Below, one piece after another: positions 12,806 to 25,034 of a DNA stretch of 64,000 nt. The first letter of the stretch is position 1; every line of letters starts with the position of its first letter. Made by a program: the position numbers and the translations under genes. Under the pieces are notes generated by a model that saw only the letters and a list, made by a program, of their open reading frames with translations, was not told the DNA's origin and did no database searches. This DNA comes from Trogon surrucura (Eukaryota > Chordata > Aves > Trogoniformes > Trogonidae), in contig CM036623.1 in NCBI GenBank assembly GCA_020746105.1, positions 3,162,001 to 3,226,000 on the forward strand. Reading direction: 5' to 3'.

Positions 12806-13270
12806 TGAGGTGCTGGAGTGTGCCCAAAGAAGGGCAATGAAGCTGCTGAAGGGTCCCAAGAACAAGTCTTATGAGGAGCGGCTGAGGGAACTGGGCTTGT
12901 TTGGCCTGGAGAAAAGGAGGCTGAGGGGAGACCTCATCGCTCTCCACAACTACCTGAAAGGAGGTTGTAGCGAGGTGGGTCTCCGTCTCCCCTCCCAAGT
13001 AAGAGGCGATAGGACCAGAAGAAATGGCCTCAAGTTGTGCCAGGGGAGATTTCGATTGAACGTTAGGAAAAGCTTCTTCACCAAAAGGGTTAAGCACTGG
13101 AGCGGGCTGCCCAGGGAATTGGTTGAGTCATCATCTCTGGAGATGTTGAAAAGATGTGTAGACATGGTGGTCAGGGACTTGGTTTAGTGGTGGATTTGAC
13201 TTTGTTAGGTTAATGATTGGACTTGATGATCTTAAAGGTCTTTTCCAACCTAAATGATTCTATGATTCCT
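12806..13270 (+). mobile_element. CR1 LINE, 5'-truncated 3' end
   Basis: The plus-strand CR1 copy starts abruptly at about gaggtgctggagtgtgccc and runs through the ORF2 C-terminus and 3' UTR to the typical tail, ttaaaggtcttttccaacct then aaatgattctatgattcc. 5' truncation is the usual outcome of target-primed reverse transcription. No clear target-site duplication is seen, as expected for CR1. Confidence 0.95.
12810..13187 (+). pseudogene. CR1 ORF2 C-terminal fragment, frame still open
   Basis: 125 codons in one frame down to the natural CR1 stop. Recognisable segments are [61 protein letters not shown] and [16 protein letters not shown], the conserved CR1 C-terminal block downstream of the reverse transcriptase. 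No reverse-transcriptase catalytic motif is included and there is no promoter, so it is a truncated, non-functional piece. Its open frame suggests a younger insertion than the element at 95-2110. Confidence 0.9.
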
Positions 13271-16200
13271 TGTAGATTTCGCTGGAAGACGTGACCTCTA
13301 CTTGAATAGGCCAGAGAACCTTGCACACTACCAACTCATTAGTTTGAAGTGGTGTTGCCCAGCTTGACTCTGCAGTAAATGGCAGCACTGCAGTGATGCT
13401 TCGCCTGCTTTCCCCATCCCTTTCAATTTCAGCAATCAGCAGCTAGGTTGCTGCTGCAATTTTGAAGAAAGACACAAGTAACTACTGTAAAAGGGATACT
13501 GTCTGCAGAAATCAGAAAATATGTTTACTTTTCAGTGTATACAGTGATGTTTTTCTGAATGTTGTCCATCGCTGACAGCAGATGATGGCATTAAAGCTAA
13601 CCATGATGCAGCTGACAAGCATCCTTCATTCTTGCCTCGTGCAAACGTTTTATCTTAGAACTCTCTCTATAGCTCTTCCAACTCCTGAAGCAACCAGTAT
13701 ATCTTATCTGTTATGGCAAGGTTTTATATCTTACATTTATCATATATCATGTATTTAGTCATATTAAGTGGCTTCTTTTGAGATGGGAGCAGGGAGATAA
13801 GAGTTAGCTTCATACCAGCAGAACAGAAGCTCATATTCTGAGTCTTCTGTGTACAGCAGGTTCTTCCATTTGTGATCCAGAAAGACCAGAAAGCTTCTCC
13901 ACTGCTGCTTGGGCTGTCTGCGGAAGCATTGTCCAGCACTTAATTCATACAAAGGTCTGAACTCCGTGGGTGGTTACCCCTACAAAACTGAGGGAAGCGT
14001 TTGGTTTAAATGCAAGTAGAAAGATGAGAATTATTGTAAACACAGTAAAATGCAATGCAAACAGAACTGCAGAACAAAGTCATGAAACTGTGACTCTTTT
14101 CCCTTAGGGAGTTAGAGGGAAAAGTTTATTTTTCTTCCTGACAGGAGTTTCAGTTCTGTTTCGTACATCCTTTCCTGATTCGTTCCCTCTTGCTCTACAT
14201 TCCTGGTTGGCATGTTTCTTTCTTTTCTTTTTTTTTTTTTGCAGGACTTTCTTTTTGTTCTGAATGTAAACCTTGCCTTAGTGTGTCTGGGTCACTGTAG
14301 AATCCACCAAGATGGGTTTGGCAGTTGAAGCAGTGAGTGTTAAGAAGCCAAGCCTGGCATCCTTATGCTGAGAAAAGCACCCGACTGGAGAGCTCTTTTG
14401 AAGAGTCTCTGCTGGCCTGCTAAAGCAAGAATTGAGATTTCTAAATGGGGTCTTTAAATGTTATCATCTGACTTGTATAAACTACCTGTCTGTAGATCAG
14501 ACATACGTGATCTTAAATGTCAAATACCTGCAGGTATTGGTAGGTGGACATCACTACTGCAGTGCTTTGTAGGGGGACTGTAGAGTACCTCAAAGATATG
14601 AACTGAACAGTTAAAATTTCTCCTTGTGAGAATGTGTTTTTACTGTTTCCTCTTAATCCATAGGCTAAAATTCCAGGAATAACACAATCTCTATGATATT
14701 AGGAAAAACCAAATAGTTTGGTTTTTTTCTTAAGAGTGCTGGAATAATGTTAGCCATAAATGTGAGAAAGGTGCTGCTTTCACAATATCGGCAACACGAG
14801 CTACCGTGTGTTTAACATGGGAAGATGATATTATGTGTGAGCGAGGTGAAATTTCTGTCTCTTTTTCTTAAGTTTCACTGTCTTTGATGCTTTAGAGGAG
14901 TGATAAATAAGGGCAACCTCCTTTCTTACTCTGTGTGGCTGATGGGGTCAGAATCCAGCTTTAAACATTTCGCTGGAGATGGCAAGGCAGGCCTGTAGAA
15001 GGGGACATGTCAAAATAGTTATGTTCCCAGACGGAAGGAATAATACTGCTTCAGAAGGTTTAACACTGAAGTGTTGATGGTAGGACATGTAAAACGAAAT
15101 GGGGAGAAGACCCCGATGCAGCCATCTTCCCGTGAGAGTTGTCTGTCTTGTGTAGGGGTAAGAATAGAGTTAAGGAAAGAGAACCCTTTAATGTTCACAG
15201 TACCTCCTTTTTTAATATCCCTCCTATGCAATGGAATTTCAGTCTTGGCGTTTGGTTAGTATACCTCTACTGATGGGCAGCCAGCCCTTGCTGGTTTTTG
15301 AACTAATGAGCTCAGCTATGTCTAATATCTACTTCTTGGTTTTGCTCTTGGCAGCAGTAACAACAACCATAATGAAGGCTGGATGCCAGCTTCGATTTGA
15401 ATGCCTCTTTCAGCATTTTAGAAGAATTGATTTAAGAAGGACTGAAACTTGTTGAGCTAGGAGGTTTTAATGGGTGGCATTTTCCATCCTGGAAGACCTG
15501 CAAGAACAAAACACTTGCGGTCTAAACAGTGCCTTAGTACAGTTGTATTTCCTTCGGAGCTCAACTCTGAAGACATGGCTGCCAGACTGTGTTTGTAAAC
15601 TGTGTTTAATCATCATGTCTCCTCATGTGATGGTCTCCTAGTAGAGCAGTTCCAGAGGTGGTAGTCGTAGTCTTCATACACCTGCCTTGTTTACAATAAT
15701 AGTGTCTGATACATATAGCTGTGACTGAAGTGAGACACTGGCTGTGGTGTAGAATTGGAAAGTGGGGAAGGAATATCTGGCTTGATGTAAGCTCAGTTGT
15801 ATCTATTTTGCTGTGTGTGCTTATATAACATGCCTTGTGTGCACACTGAAGAAGGGAATTGATGGCACTCCTCGGGGACACATTGTTCAGGGGGTTTCAA
15901 AGCTGTCTTTTGGAGGACTCGATACCTGCTTTTTGCAGTGGGCTGTCTCTGGCGAGTACAGAAGGTTTTGACTTACTGGGGAGAATAAGTGATGAGAGGA
16001 GAAAATGTGGGGGTTTATTTTCTTGCCAGTTTGGGGTGTTTAGAAAGCTTATCAACTGACTTGAAGACTCCACTTCAAGTGGGTGCCAGCAGTAACACTG
16101 GGGAAGGAAAGGGCAAAGTACTTTGTTCTTGAGAGAAAGACAGCATGAGAAGGTGCTTAAGGGGGTCTGAATTAGTTGATATCAGGTGATGAAGCCACAT

Positions 16201-19200
16201 TTTAAAGGCTTTGAATTTAAAGGGAAGCCCTTTATAGCTATCAGGCTACTGATGGAAACTCAGCAGAGAATTTGTACTTCACCAAATAGATTATTCATTT
16301 AAGAATGCTTCAGTGAAACTTGGTTGTAATTAGACATGCTTGCATCCTGTTGTTTCATAGCAAAGACTCATATGAGAAGCTCATTTTATGTCAAGACTCC
16401 TCTACTCTTTGAAGCAAGGAAGAAGTGCTGTCCATTACAGCGTAGTGAAAAGTACTACTGTAACGTTGGCAAACTCGCAATAGGAGAAATTTTGAGACAA
16501 ATTCAACGGGAGGATCTTGCACTGTTGCTCTTGAGCAGTGATAGGCCCCAGAAAGGTTGTAGTGGAGTTATTAATAAGAAACTAAACTAACTACAGGTGG
16601 AGGGGAGGAGTACTGTGGATTACACAGCTGGATCTACTTAGGTAAACTTCCATCTTCTCACACTTCAAGATCTCAAAACTGATGGTACCACAGCTTGCCT
16701 AGTCTGTGTGCAGTACTCCAAGCTCTTGTAAATGGGGAAGAAGCTTTCCTATACTGAGTCCATAGTTAGTCCTACAGGAGGGAAAATAGACTCAAGAAAG
16801 TGTTCTTTCAGAGCCGCTTTCTGTATCTGGCTAACCTTACCACGTGAGTGCACGGAACTCTACAAATCCTGGAGCTGACTTCTAGAGGTTTGTGCAACGG
16901 AGGGTAAGAAAGCGTGTACTTCAGTCTCTGCCATGATTCGGGAGAATCAAGGCCAAGAGGGTTTGCTCCAAGTGGTGAAGAATGCATGCAGTGGTTTAAA
17001 GTGTTTTACATGATAGCATTTGTATAAGGATAGGGATCGGTCATCTCGGAAATTTTGCTTATACACCTGACATTACTTCAACCCTTCTGCTTTCCTGAGA
17101 GCTTCTTTTGAGGAAAACATATCCCATTACAATGGAATAACTGACTTCTTGCTTCCGAGTGACAGCACAAAGTTGGAATCCTGCTACGTTTGCTAGGGGA
17201 GAACAGCTTCAGCTGTGATTATGACACACAAAAGTAGGGGATATTGTTACTCAAAGGAGACTAGCTTGGCATAAGTTACACGGAAGGATGTTTTGAGTTT
17301 GTTTTTGAGTTATGCTGAATAAGCAGAGGACTCCTTAAACCAAGACGACTGGGTCAGGTTATTAAACAATACAATTTACTAAAGACAAGATTCCACCTTT
17401 TACGTCAATGTAAGTTTTGGTGTCATTTTCTTTGGGACAAGAAGTTCGTTGCCGGACTATGAAAACATCTGGATTTTCTATCTGGTTCAACATGTATGGT
17501 AGCAAAGCTAAAGAGAAGAAGTAGTCCAAGTTAAACATGCCTTCTCTTGTCAATGTGTTTGACAAATTAAATTTAATCTTAAATTTGTTCTGGGCTTACA
17601 TGTCATCTTGGCTGCAGGAATAATGTGAGTAGGAGAGTGAGCTTTGACAGAAGCTGAAGTAATGTTATTTCAAAGGAATTAAATCAGTCTCTACTTTAAT
17701 ATTGCCAAACTTACTAGTAAGATTTAGAAGTCCTGTGTTAGAAATGTGAGACTTGAGCTGAAATTTGTTTTGTGTTTCAGAGTTTTGGTTTCCTCCTCTG
17801 TTCAGTTGATCAGTATACTGATCTGTGGTACAACTCGTGAGATGCTTAAACAGACTTGATTTTTTGAAAATTGAAGTCACTTTCTTATCAAGAAGTGATA
17901 CAGGCATGTGGACAAAAGTCCTGTGGGAGAAGAGATTATTTTAAAATCTCAAATGAGCTTCATGTCCTTGATATCTCTGGCACTTTCCTTCCCACCAGTC
18001 AAGTGTAGTTAAACATTTGCATAAACATGCACCTTAAAAGCAAAAAATAGTTATAATTTTAAAAGTTCACTCCCGAACCGCAACTTTTTTTCCTTCTTTG
18101 TTAAAAACAAAAACACAACAACAAACTCCTCAGTGGAGCTTCTCTAGGATGAGGTGAAATTCTAAGGGTTTCTCTTGAACTGTTGTCCTGTGCCATTAGG
18201 CAATTTCTTTGGATCTAGTACCTCATCTTTTAAAAGCAGGGCAGAGCCCCTGCATTGTGTTTGGGAAAGAGTTTGTGAAGAAAACCAAAACTATTATTTT
18301 CTAGCTAGAAGTCATCTAGCAGATGAAGCACGATACTTGAGCGCTCACCTTCATTGCAAGGGCTTACACAAAACAAAGATGGGGGGTGGAGAAGAGGGTC
18401 ACGGTAGAAAAACCATGTTTCTAGTCTGTAAGGGCAGAAACCCCATCTTGAATTCAACTCATACAAATACATCTACAATTTGCCTGCTTTGTGGTGTGAT
18501 CCCATATGTTTGCCCAGCCTTCACCATCCTCAAGCATAGGCTGTGTGCTTTGAACTGATTCTTGTTTGCACAGCTGGGGGCCTGGGGTTGAAATATAAGT
18601 GGTGCTTTAACTCAGACTAGACTCTTCACTTTGCAGGTGGGATGGCTCAAGGAATACAAGTATTACAATATCCTTTTCATAAGTTCCTCCTGTCTGGGGA
18701 AGGTGCTATACCCTGCTAAAATTTGTTGGGAAAGCCTTAAGTCTTGTTATGAAACTGTAGGGTGCTAGAAAACACCCTTACAGGGACTGGAACTTGTTAA
18801 GATGCAGGAGGACTTCAAGACATTACCAGAGTCATCCAGATGCGAGTGAAATACAAACTTATGAGCGTTTCCAAAAAAGGGAGTATTGAACTAAATAAAT
18901 CTCTTCCTCCCCCGACCCAAAACACATGACAGACTTCCTAGGAAGCTCACTTCAAAAGATTTTTTTTCTTTTTGCTAGGTAGGTTCTGAGGCTGCATGGG
19001 CACTTTCAGGACAGAGGCTGCACACCTTGGTCTGGCTCTGGCTGGTTGGTATCTTTCTGTACATGGAAGACTGCAAGCCCTGTCGATTCCAACTCTGCCA
19101 GAGTTTCTAAGGCTTTCAGATTTTTTTTCTTTGTATTTCTAGAAGCCAAGTGTTTTGGGTCTCTGGTTTAGAGCAGAATCTTTGACACCTTTGAAGCCTT

Positions 19201-20310
19201 CTAGGCTTCTGGTTCCTTGGCAGGAAGCTTGGCTGAAGTCCCAAACCTGTGGGTGAAGTTGAAGTCCTTACGCCCTGTAGGCAACCTGCCATGGGGCTCA
19301 GAGTCTCGCTGTGACTGAAACTGGGACTTGGCTCCAGCTCTGACTCCAGTATGGCTGGTTGCACCAGTTTGGAACTTGAAACCAAGGCATAAATCTGCAA
19401 GGTTAAATCTAGGAAATGTGACATGACGCTTTCCAACAGCAACAAAAATGTCCAGAAGTGTATAGTCTCCTCTAATGTATAAAACGGGATGGTTTTCCTG
19501 GGGAACGCTCCCTGGGAAGGACTCTCCAGCCTGAGCGCTTAGACAGCCTGTGCCCTATGAATAATATCTAGATCGATCACTTTTCTTGAAGATGTATTTT
19601 AAGGGCCTTCAAACTTAAGTTTGCCAAAACAGGAGTAAGGCATGGCACGTGCTGTTTTCTTGATCTCTCCACTCAGTTTTGTCAGGCAGCAGCCTGCAGC
19701 GCTAAGGGGAAGCGGAGACACCTCTGTTTGATCTGTAGCAGACTCTTGTGGATTTGTTTCTTAATAGACTTCCACTTTCTCACATTTATGTCACTTGTGT
19801 CCCTTGCTCCCTCTTTCCCCGGAAGCCTCGCGTTGCTCTGGTCGGGCAACGCTCTGGCCATTTCTCGTTACCTCCATCACAAAGGGCTGTGCTGTTCTGT
19901 TTGTGCTTATAATGTACCCAGATGGCGAATGGAATGAGTGACCACCAAGCTCATTTTCACTTGTGGGGTCAGACCTTTCTCTGCTAAATAGCACAAGTGT
20001 TCCCAGCTGCTGTGCAGCTGCAGGGAGTCTGCTTTCCTTCACAGGCATTAAAACCCCTTTAATCAGTGTTTGTTGTTTGTCAGCAGTGGTGTTGAGGTGT
20101 GGAGAAAAAGAACAGATATGCTTTGTTGGCGAAGTTAACTTCAGTCTGACCTCTTATCTTTTCCTTTTTCTTTTCAAGTCTGAAGAAGCAGAAAGTAGTT
20201 TGGGAAGTGGTTTGTGCAAGCACCTGTGTAAATCTATTTGCTAAAGGAGGAGGTTTATGTCCTTATACAGATACAACATTTGGCATAAAAAAGATGCTCT
20301 GAGAGCTGCA
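13271..20310. other. Intron 1 stretch, no gene recognised
   Basis: Intronic sequence with several T-rich tracts (for example 14228-14240). No exon, RNA gene or repeat family recognised. Confidence 0.6.
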
Positions 20311-20393
20311 TTGGACTGGAAACTCCTTTAGGGCAGGGACTCAAACTGACTGGTGCAGGAGCTGTGCAAATGCTATGAAAATACAAATACTGT
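20311..20393 (+). mobile_element. Possible ancient L3/CR1-like 3' remnant
   Basis: ggaaactcctttagggcagg then gactcaaactgactg, followed by gctgtgcaaatgctatgaaa and atacaaatac, resembles the 3' end of old amniote L3/CR1-type repeats (aagctccttggggcagggac ... gcgctacaaataa). The match is from memory and degenerate. Confidence 0.35.
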
Positions 20394-20519
20394 TGTCTAA
20401 TACCAGTATTACTTACAAATATTTTAGTACTGAGTCTGCATTCAAGGCATCCTATTTGCAGTCTGGTCAGTTTTAACATTTCCCTGGAAAATAGATTGTT
20501 CCTGCTAGTTTTTGTGGGC

Positions 20520-20533
20520 TTTTTTTTTTTTTT
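20520..20533. repeat. Poly-T tract (14 T) in a T/G-rich region
   Basis: Uninterrupted 14 T. A T- and G-rich stretch continues to about 20620 with further runs of 7 to 8 T. Confidence 0.85.
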
Positions 20534-21411
20534 CCTGAGCTTTTTGTGTGTTATTGGGGGTTGGGTTTTTTTTGTGAGGGTTTTTGCGTGCGTGTTTAGT
20601 TTTTTTTCAGTTCTGCTTTTAATAGTTCTTCTCTCGTGGAGGAGAAGGGTGGAAAGAACTGATAAGCCAGCAGCACCATCTCCAGTCCCTCTGGTTTTGG
20701 ATGTAGTCTCTGACCTGCAACAAGTGAGAACCCAGATATCAAGAAGAGGCTTTGAGAAATTTCAGAGCTAAGATAATTATTTCCCTCTCCTTCCTAGGTG
20801 AAGCTTGGATACCTCCCAGTGCTGCACGTTTGCAGAGCTGTTTTCTCCAGAAGACCCTCTCTGTTCACCTTGTGTGTCTGTATGTACAGCACCAAGCACT
20901 GCCTTCCCTGTGAGCATCCCTTCTGTTGCTCACAAAGGCTGTTTGTGTGGGCGTCCTGAAGCTGTTAGGACATCCAGCTTTGACTCGAGCTTCAAGGGTC
21001 ACGATAGGACATTTGGCATTAAAATTTGGTGTTAAAGGCAGAATATTTTACTACCCTTCCCCTGAAGGGACCAGAGAATTGTGTTGCTGCTTCAACTGTG
21101 GCCAGGGAGGGTTGGTAGCCAGGTGTCGGGGCAGCCCGTGCGCATCACTCCCAGCTCTCTGCCTGGTTCAGTGGTGTCTTCTGCTGGAGTGACCCGTGTG
21201 CTCCTTGGAAAAGCAGTGCCTGCTTGCTCAAAGGTGGAATGAAGAACTGGGACTGAGTAACTTATGAATTGTAGTCCTAGCCTCTTCAAATGGTAGATTC
21301 AAGTGCTCTCCCCACAGGCGGACGCATATTTTGGTGTTCATCCGGCGTTTTTCTTCAAGTGGCAGAGGCTGCTTACGAAGAAGGGTGGTTGTCGTGCTCT
21401 CAGACAAGCAA

Positions 21412-21466
21412 AATCATAGAATGCTTTGGGTTGGAAGGGACCTTTAAAGGTCATCTGGCCCAACTG
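21412..21466 (-). mobile_element. CR1 3' tail fragment
   Basis: aatcatagaatgctttgggt then tggaagggacctttaaaggt and catctggcccaactg is the reverse complement of a CR1 3' end. Only about 55 bases remain. Confidence 0.85.
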
Positions 21467-22359
21467 GAAAGAAAACTCTGCTGGACAGCAGGAGATGGGC
21501 ACTCAGAACGGCTGCTACGTTAAATGCCTCTGGATGGTCTGTGTTGGTGATTGCTTCTGTACCAGTGAGAAATAGGACAAAGGATCAGCATTTTGCTATC
21601 TGAAAGCTGTCCGAGCAAAGCTGAGGGCTCTGAGCGACAGTGAAGCAGGTGTCCTGTTGTAAGGGGGGTGTTTTTGAAGCCCTTCAGTAACGTCTCTGGG
21701 AGATGCAGCCTTCCTGGCAGTGCTTGTCTGATCACATGAGAAGAACTCTGATCAGACAGGCATGATCCTAGATGCTTCTGGAAATTAATGCAGACTTCTA
21801 CAATTATAATTTAGCCGAACAAAACAAGCACCATCTTGTGCAACTACGTAAACCATAAACTTTTTTTGGCGAGGCAGGTGTGGCATCTTCAGTGTCTGGA
21901 AAGCACCTAACATGCTGTGTGGGCTCCCTACTGTAATCCAAATTGCAAATGCTTAAAAAGGCTTTGATTTTTTATTTATTTATATATTTGGTTTTTTTAA
22001 TAACATTGTTCTTGGCTTAATTTGGGTAGGCAAGCACTTCATAGACTGCATTGGGGCACTCTGCATGTTTCCTCAGGCCCTCCTAATTAATCAATGCTGA
22101 GCTATTCCTCCCCATCGCTCTGCGAGGAGGCACCAGAGGAAAGCTGTTCCATAGCCTTAGGTTTAGCTTGTTTGTCAGCCCTGGAAAGACTTTCTATTCT
22201 TCAGAGATGACCTTTCTGGAAGGAGGGGCATTCCTGGCTTGCACGGCCCCTCTATGCAAAGTATTTTAGTACAAACTGCAAAAGGTTTAGGTGAATTTCC
22301 ATGGTACAACCTGAGTTTTTGAGAAGTTCCTAAAGTGGGAAGCAGTATTCTAGCTCTTT

Positions 22360-22700
22360 CGGATAACTCCGATCTATGGCATTCAGCTTCCGAATTTGCA
22401 AAAAAAAAGTTTTGTGCTAGTAGCTCAGGCCCTCGAAGCGGTGACAAATGGCAGATGCACGCGTTCCTTCTCGACCAGCCTGGCTTCTGTGTTTAGCTGA
22501 ATGCTTCCTCGCTGTATGTGCCCCATGCTGTGCTGTCAGGCAGTCTGTTTAAAGTCTGTTTATACAGACAGCTGAAAAGCCGCGCGAGTCTTTCAGGGTC
22601 TCCGACATCGCACGTGGGGAGGCAGCTTCAGCATCTTCAGCCTCCTGCTTTTTGCTGGATGTTTCCAGTCGCTGGTGAGCTCTGTAACTTGGGGGCTACG
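22360..22700. promoter_or_regulatory. CpG cluster about 2.2 kb upstream of the Kazal exon
   Basis: Seventeen CpGs counted by eye in 341 bases, including CGCG and CGCGCG runs (cacgcgttcc, agccgcgcgag). The surrounding intron has far fewer. It could be an enhancer or alternative promoter, or simply a chance GC-rich patch; no TATA or initiator arrangement was identified. Confidence 0.3.
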
Positions 22701-24815
22701 GACAGATGTTACTGTACTCAGAGCAATCCTGAGCTAACTTGTGATAGTCCAACCCCTGGCAAAAACTGGGCAAAAAAATTCTGCTCCAGCTTTACAGTGT
22801 TTTTATAGTCTAGTCCAGGTCTCTATAAACCATTTAAAATTGCCTTCAGGTTTGAATTTTCCAACTTCCCATTTGGAACAGGTGTTGCCAGGTTATAGAA
22901 AGTGTTGCAGAAAAGGAACAAAAACAGTTTAAAACCCCTGTGCTGTTACAAATTTTGGCAAGGCTCTGACAGATGAGTTTTGGGGTTTGTTTTTTTTTTT
23001 TTCAAAAAAAGTTTACCCCGCTGAAAGTAAAGCAAGTGCAGACCTTTCTTACTTTTCCCAGCTGTCATGTTTAAATATGGTTTTTAGTAATGCGTGAATC
23101 TTCAGAAGTTTGAGCAGTATGGAGCGAAAGTTTTTATACAAAAATATGCAACTTCTCAATTGTTTTTCATCTCATTTAAGTGGGGAAGGAGGGTGAAGAA
23201 TTTATTTTTTTTTTTTTTAAATGTCAAAAAGCTGAATTTCAGAGATGCGTGTTCTCTGGAGTGGTTAAAAACCAACCCGAACTAGGCTTCGGGCAATGTT
23301 TTTTCAACAGCTTTAACCTCAAAGCTTTGAGCAGACAGCTTTGTAGGCAACTGTAACACCAAGGTGATTATGGCAGTGACTCACACTTCCCTGTAAGGCA
23401 TCCAGCTATCGACACACTCCGAGAGAGCCGTGGCTTTGTGCATGCAGGCAGGGTGTCAGTCAGTGCCCACTTGCCAACCAGCTCCCAACTGCAAACCCAG
23501 AACTGCTCTGACACCGAACTAGGATGTCGGGGTGTTGGAGACCAGCAACTCCAGTCCCCACCCCAGGCTCACAAGAGGCTTGAGAAACAGGAGCTTGGGA
23601 AGGGGGAGCATGTGGCAGGTTTAGCTCCCCTTTTCTTTGCTTAATCCTCATAAGAATTGTTTCAAGAGGCCCCAGAAAATCTTCCTGTGAAGCAGGTGGT
23701 TGGGTTTGGGTAGCAGTTAAAGGTCTGGCTGACTAACCACCGAGCTGCTGTCATGTCCTGCCAAAACTCTACACCAGTGGCTATGGAAAGATGACGGGCA
23801 GCTGCTGGGATCTTTGGGAAGACAACGTGAACTTGGGAAAGAGACCTGTGTGTCCCTATAAGCAGCTCAGCCTACAGCTGAGGGTACGGCCGTAAACTGC
23901 TGCCAGGTATTGAGATTTGCAGGGAACAAGCGGAGAGAAAATGGGGACTCGCGCACATGTGTATTTCTCCAGAAGATAAGGCAGTAGCCAAGCCGTCTTT
24001 GGAGACGGGAAATAGTAGTGATCATGGTATGGAGGAAATCTGGGCAAGGAATTGGGAGGCTGGGATTGTTCGTACGGAGAGACTGATGAGAAGGGAGTGA
24101 CACGTTTCTACAAACCAGACTGCATTCACAAAGAATGCTTGGGAAGAAGAGGTAGTCAGAAAGATGACAAATTCCAACCTCTGAAAGGAAATAGCTCTTC
24201 ACAGAGTGTGCAGTTAGATTGTGGGATGCTTGGAACGCAATCGCCAGCTGGGCAGGATGTCATCGGGAAGGAACAAAATGTGGCTTTGGGAGCATGCAGG
24301 TATACTGTTGCAGGTGGTATCCACGGATGACATAAATAATGCTTTAAAAAACCAAATAACTGGTGATGTAAAGCTGGCCACATCCGCGGTTCAACTACCG
24401 AGGCCAATCTTGATAGGTTATTTGAGCTTCTCCATACTCCGTGATAAGTTCTTGCATCTCTGGCTTAAATTGTGTAGTACCAGTTACTGTTTGCGGCAGG
24501 GCCCTGGGCAAGCTGGGCTGTTGTGAGTCAGTATTGCCCTTCCCGTGTGGGTTGTATTTGGCTTTGCACATCTTATGTTTTCAGAGGTGAGGCAGAGTGA
24601 GTAATGTTTCCGTTCTATTAAAGAAAATGGAATGGCAAAGACCCTTAATTTTTATTTTTTTTTATTTTTTTTTAAAAGATATATGTGTTTCATTTAAGTT
24701 CCCTTCAGGCAAAGTCAGCTTTGGTAGGCAGCTTAAACTGCATTATGGACCATATTGCTATTGTCATAAAACCAAAGTACCCCATGCTTTGGTTTGGGAA
24801 ACCAACCCCAACAAA

Positions 24816-24862
24816 TTTTTTTTTTTTTTCTTTTTTCTCTCTCCTTTTTCCACTTCTTTCAG
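24816..24862 (+). promoter_or_regulatory. SMOC1: Polypyrimidine tract and 3' splice site of SMOC1 exon 2
   Basis: A 45-base almost pure T/C tract opens with 14 T, continues to cacttctttc, and ends in the AG at 24861-24862. It fixes the exon start. Confidence 0.9.
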
Positions 24863-25034
24863 TTTTTAATAAGCGACCGTGACAGAGACCCTCAGTGTAA
24901 CCTGCATTGCTCCAGGTCCCAGTCCAAACCCCTCTGTGCCTCTGATGGCAGAACATACGAGTCCATGTGCGACTACCAGAGAGCCAAGTGCCGGGAGTCG
25001 AGTCTGAGCGTGACACATCGTGGCCGGTGCAAAG
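24863..25034 (+). CDS. SMOC1: SMOC1 exon 2 (numbering inferred): follistatin-like Kazal domain, partial CDS
   Basis: Encodes 57 codons plus one base of SMOC1, a secreted matricellular glycoprotein of basement membranes that modulates BMP signalling (known for the family). The exon begins FLISDRDRDPQC and holds six cysteines at exon residues 12, 16, 25, 36, 43 and 56, with the Kazal core CASDGRTYESMC, which is the follistatin-like domain that follows the signal peptide in SMOC proteins. The acceptor is a long pyrimidine tract (24816-24860) ending in AG at 24861-24862; the donor is AAAG|GTAGGT. It must be entered in phase 0, because the other two frames hit a stop or lose homology, and it leaves in phase 1, which matches the next exon. 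SMOC1 is preferred over SMOC2 from the FLISDRD start and the downstream DAGQSKCRLERAQ and GSVTDKP segments, judged from memory of the families. The RD repeat in SDRDRD looks two residues longer than the mammalian form I remember. Confidence 0.96.

Larger units (their letters stand above)
1..24862 (+). other. SMOC1: SMOC1 intron 1, 3' part
   Basis: All sequence upstream of the Kazal exon. No signal-peptide exon, CpG island or start region for SMOC1 is visible, so exon 1 is taken to lie upstream of the window. The intron holds four CR1 pieces (95-2110, 5570-5613, 12806-13270, 21412-21466), two short tandem duplications, a G-quadruplex motif, two CpG clusters and several poly-T tracts, entered separately. 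The short open frames scattered through it have no recognisable domains and no consistent splice structure. Confidence 0.85.
21467..24862. other. Intron 1 distal stretch, no gene recognised
   Basis: Holds a CpG cluster (22360-22700) and several poly-T tracts, ending in the exon 2 pyrimidine tract (24816-24860). Open frames such as 24052-24330 show no recognisable domain. Confidence 0.6.

Noticed and set aside
1-24862. Search for the SMOC1 signal-peptide exon and promoter
   Set aside because: No hydrophobic leader with a phase-0 donor in a CpG-island setting was seen; the two small CpG clusters lack such a frame.
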